Source of the DNA: Carya illinoinensis
Lineage: Eukaryota; Streptophyta; Magnoliopsida; Fagales; Juglandaceae
Length of the DNA: 64,000 nucleotides
Assembly: GCF_018687715.1 (NCBI RefSeq)
Contig: NC_056766.1
Coordinates: 39,713,433 to 39,777,432 of the forward strand
Direction of reading: 5' to 3'
Positions within the stretch are counted from its first letter, which is position 1; each line of letters starts with the position of its first letter. The position numbers and the translations under genes were made by a program. Positions 62,641-64,000 of this stretch are shown piece by piece. The notes under the pieces are model-generated. The model had not been told where the DNA came from and ran no database searches. It saw only the letters and a list, made by a program, of their open reading frames with translations.

Positions 62641-63198
62641 ATAATTTGTTCCTAATGTTCACATAAATCCTCAAGACCAATATTTTACTCTCCATATAAT
62701 AGTCTTCAAAAGAAGATCGATCTATGTATCCATAAAGATAGTGCTTTGCCAGAAATCATTTACTGGCGGTGTGGTAATACTATTATCATAAATGAATCCT
62801 ACTAAGGCTAAAGCTTCTCCTAATCAAATTACTCTTCCAAACACAATTTCTATCGTATTTTTAGAATCAAAATAATTCTCCAAATATGTGGAATACCATT
62901 CATCAATCCTACATATCCTTTCTAATATTACTAAAATGTATTCTATATCTACATTGGTATGAACAATAATACTTCTAATGACAATTGTTACTCTTACCAC
63001 TAGGGTAACAATTTAACTTCCAAGCTGAATTCTCAAGCACCACAATTAATAGAAACAATGACTCGTTTGAATCAAACAATGTACAATTTACCAACTCCAA
63101 TGACTTGACCTACTCCAAAATAACAATAATGCAATACTACCATCAATTGCAATCAGATCAACGTTAACTATGTTTACCTCAACTAATTCTTCATCCAT
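62641..63198. other. Internal region of the gypsy-type element, unidentified
   Basis: AT-rich DNA with no recognisable coding similarity on either strand. Confidence 0.4.
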
Positions 63199-63290
63199 CG
63201 GGAAAATTCTGATCCTCTTGATTGTTATCTCCCTTAGGATTCCGAGGTATTCTATCACGAGTCATGTGTCCCTTCTTGAAACACACGAGC
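63199..63290 (-). pseudogene. gag zinc-knuckle fragment
   Basis: The minus strand reads VCFKKGHMTRDRIPRNPKGD before a stop. This resembles the CCHC zinc knuckle of gypsy gag (C..CxKxGHxxRDC), with the first and last Cys not preserved. It lies about 130 bases downstream of the primer-binding site, much closer than in an intact element, implying a deletion through gag. Confidence 0.5.
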
Positions 63291-63418
63291 ATATATATTA
63301 AAACCACATACTACCCTTCGTACCTTAAGAAATTCAAGCCTACTGACGACTAAAATTTCAAGCCTAATGTTTGGTGCATTTCCTAAGGACATGTGGATTT
63401 ACTGCCCAGAGACGTATT

Positions 63419-63430
63419 GCTCTGATACCA
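63419..63430 (-). other. Primer-binding site of the gypsy-type element
   Basis: The minus strand reads TGGTATCAGAGC, the usual plant initiator-Met tRNA primer-binding site, three bases from the end of the 5' LTR. Confidence 0.85.
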
Positions 63431-63433
63431 CCC

Positions 63434-64000
63434 TGTGACGCCCCCAAATTCCGTTTGAGATTGGACGGACATTTGAAGCGTCGAGACATGCAACACAAGG
63501 TTACCTGCCCCCGTTCATGACATATAAGATGCAATAATCCTAACATGCATCTAACATTATGCAATATTCGCAGCGGATAATTTTTTTCTTTAGCAATACT
63601 ATGCACCAAATTAAAATATCCCAAATACTTAAAAACATACTTCATATATAAAGATACATTGAATAACTAAGATCACAGAACTATTCCAAAATAGTTATGA
63701 TCTAAAAGTACTGGAGATGCAACTCCATCGTACAAGTAGTAATTTAACTACTATATTAACCTTAACGACGCACCGTCGTTCAGTCGACTGTACCTAGTTG
63801 GTCAGCTCCTGATCTTCTTTCAGGTCCTGTAACAAGATCTACCATTCGGGGGGAATGGTAGTTGGGACTACCACAGTGAGATTTGATTACAAATCTCAGC
63901 AAGTTAACAAAAAACTTCCATACAGACTAATGATGCATGGATGACAGTAAAAGCATAAATGCATAATCAAATTCATAAGTAATTAAAGCATAACTTAGTG
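63434..64000 (-). repeat. 5' LTR of the gypsy-type element (partial)
   Basis: The first 567 bases match 57475-58041 with two substitutions noticed (one in TTTGAGATTGG, one in CGACTGTACC). The remainder, including its hairpin array, should lie beyond the window. Confidence 0.9.

Larger units (their letters stand above)
57475..64000 (-). mobile_element. Large non-autonomous Ty3/gypsy-type LTR element, cut by window edge
   Basis: The sequence from TGTGACGCCCCCAAATTCCG at 57475 is repeated from 63434 to the window end with only two substitutions noticed over about 567 bases. Next to the right copy, three bases away, lies the complement of TGGTATCAGAGC (63419-63430), a primer-binding site of initiator-Met type. 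At the other end, minus-strand AGGAGGGGAGAT directly precedes TGTAACAGCCCGC (61104 downward), giving polypurine tract and LTR start. So the minus-strand order is 5' LTR (63434 onward), internal region (63433-61105, 2.3 kb), 3' LTR (61104-57475, 3.6 kb). Just before the polypurine tract DFEDEIFF is readable (about 61144-61116), like the tail of chromovirus polyproteins. The internal region lacks protease, reverse transcriptase, RNase H and integrase of its own, so it is a LARD-like derivative needing a partner. The other target flank lies outside the window. Confidence 0.8.

Overview
This is nuclear DNA from a flowering plant. It is AT-rich, its genes are split by GT-AG introns, and it is crowded with (TA)n tracts, MITEs, hAT elements, LINE remnants and Ty1/copia and Ty3/gypsy retrotransposons. 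The sucrose transporter, MATE transporter, BAHD acyltransferase, FAR1-related and GRF zinc-finger families are all typical of plants. Several short repeat families look to me like those of Fagales trees such as walnut or pecan. That last point is memory-based inference and was not tested.

Two genes look intact, both on the minus strand. One is a two-exon MATE (DETOXIFICATION) transporter at 36134-37994, 541 aa. The other is a five-exon SUT4/SUC4-type sucrose-proton symporter at 42069-49178, 500 aa, whose exon phases all join cleanly. They are separate transcription units and nothing shows that they act together.

1-16.8 kb: the inner ends of two related hAT-like elements face each other (1-762 and 15229-16746). 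Between them lie a LINE remnant, an LTR-like fragment, a BAHD acyltransferase pseudogene, a 3'-truncated FAR1-related pseudogene and a broken GRF zinc-finger gene. 16.8-22.6 kb: a complete but dead copia element with two LTRs, a polypurine tract and a 5-bp target duplication. 22.6-36 kb: gene-poor DNA with MITEs, a hAT element with a perfect 8-bp target duplication (29456-30739) and LINE fragments. 36-49.4 kb: the two intact genes and their flanks. 49.4-54.7 kb: AT-rich DNA with MITE copies. 54.7-57.2 kb: a decayed, internally deleted copia element on the plus strand. 57475 to the window end: most of a large minus-strand gypsy-type element with about 3.6-kb LTRs, an initiator-Met-type primer-binding site and only 2.3 kb of internal sequence.

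The most unusual part is that last element. Each long LTR should carry an array of hairpin-forming tandem repeats (12 units seen in the complete copy). The short internal region holds a gag zinc-knuckle scrap, a captured copia reverse-transcriptase scrap, and an antisense transcription unit with TATA box, leader, 142-codon ORF and AATAAA signal. The encoded protein is predicted to be coiled-coil and I do not recognise it. I found no CRISPR array, rRNA, tRNA or prokaryotic-type system.
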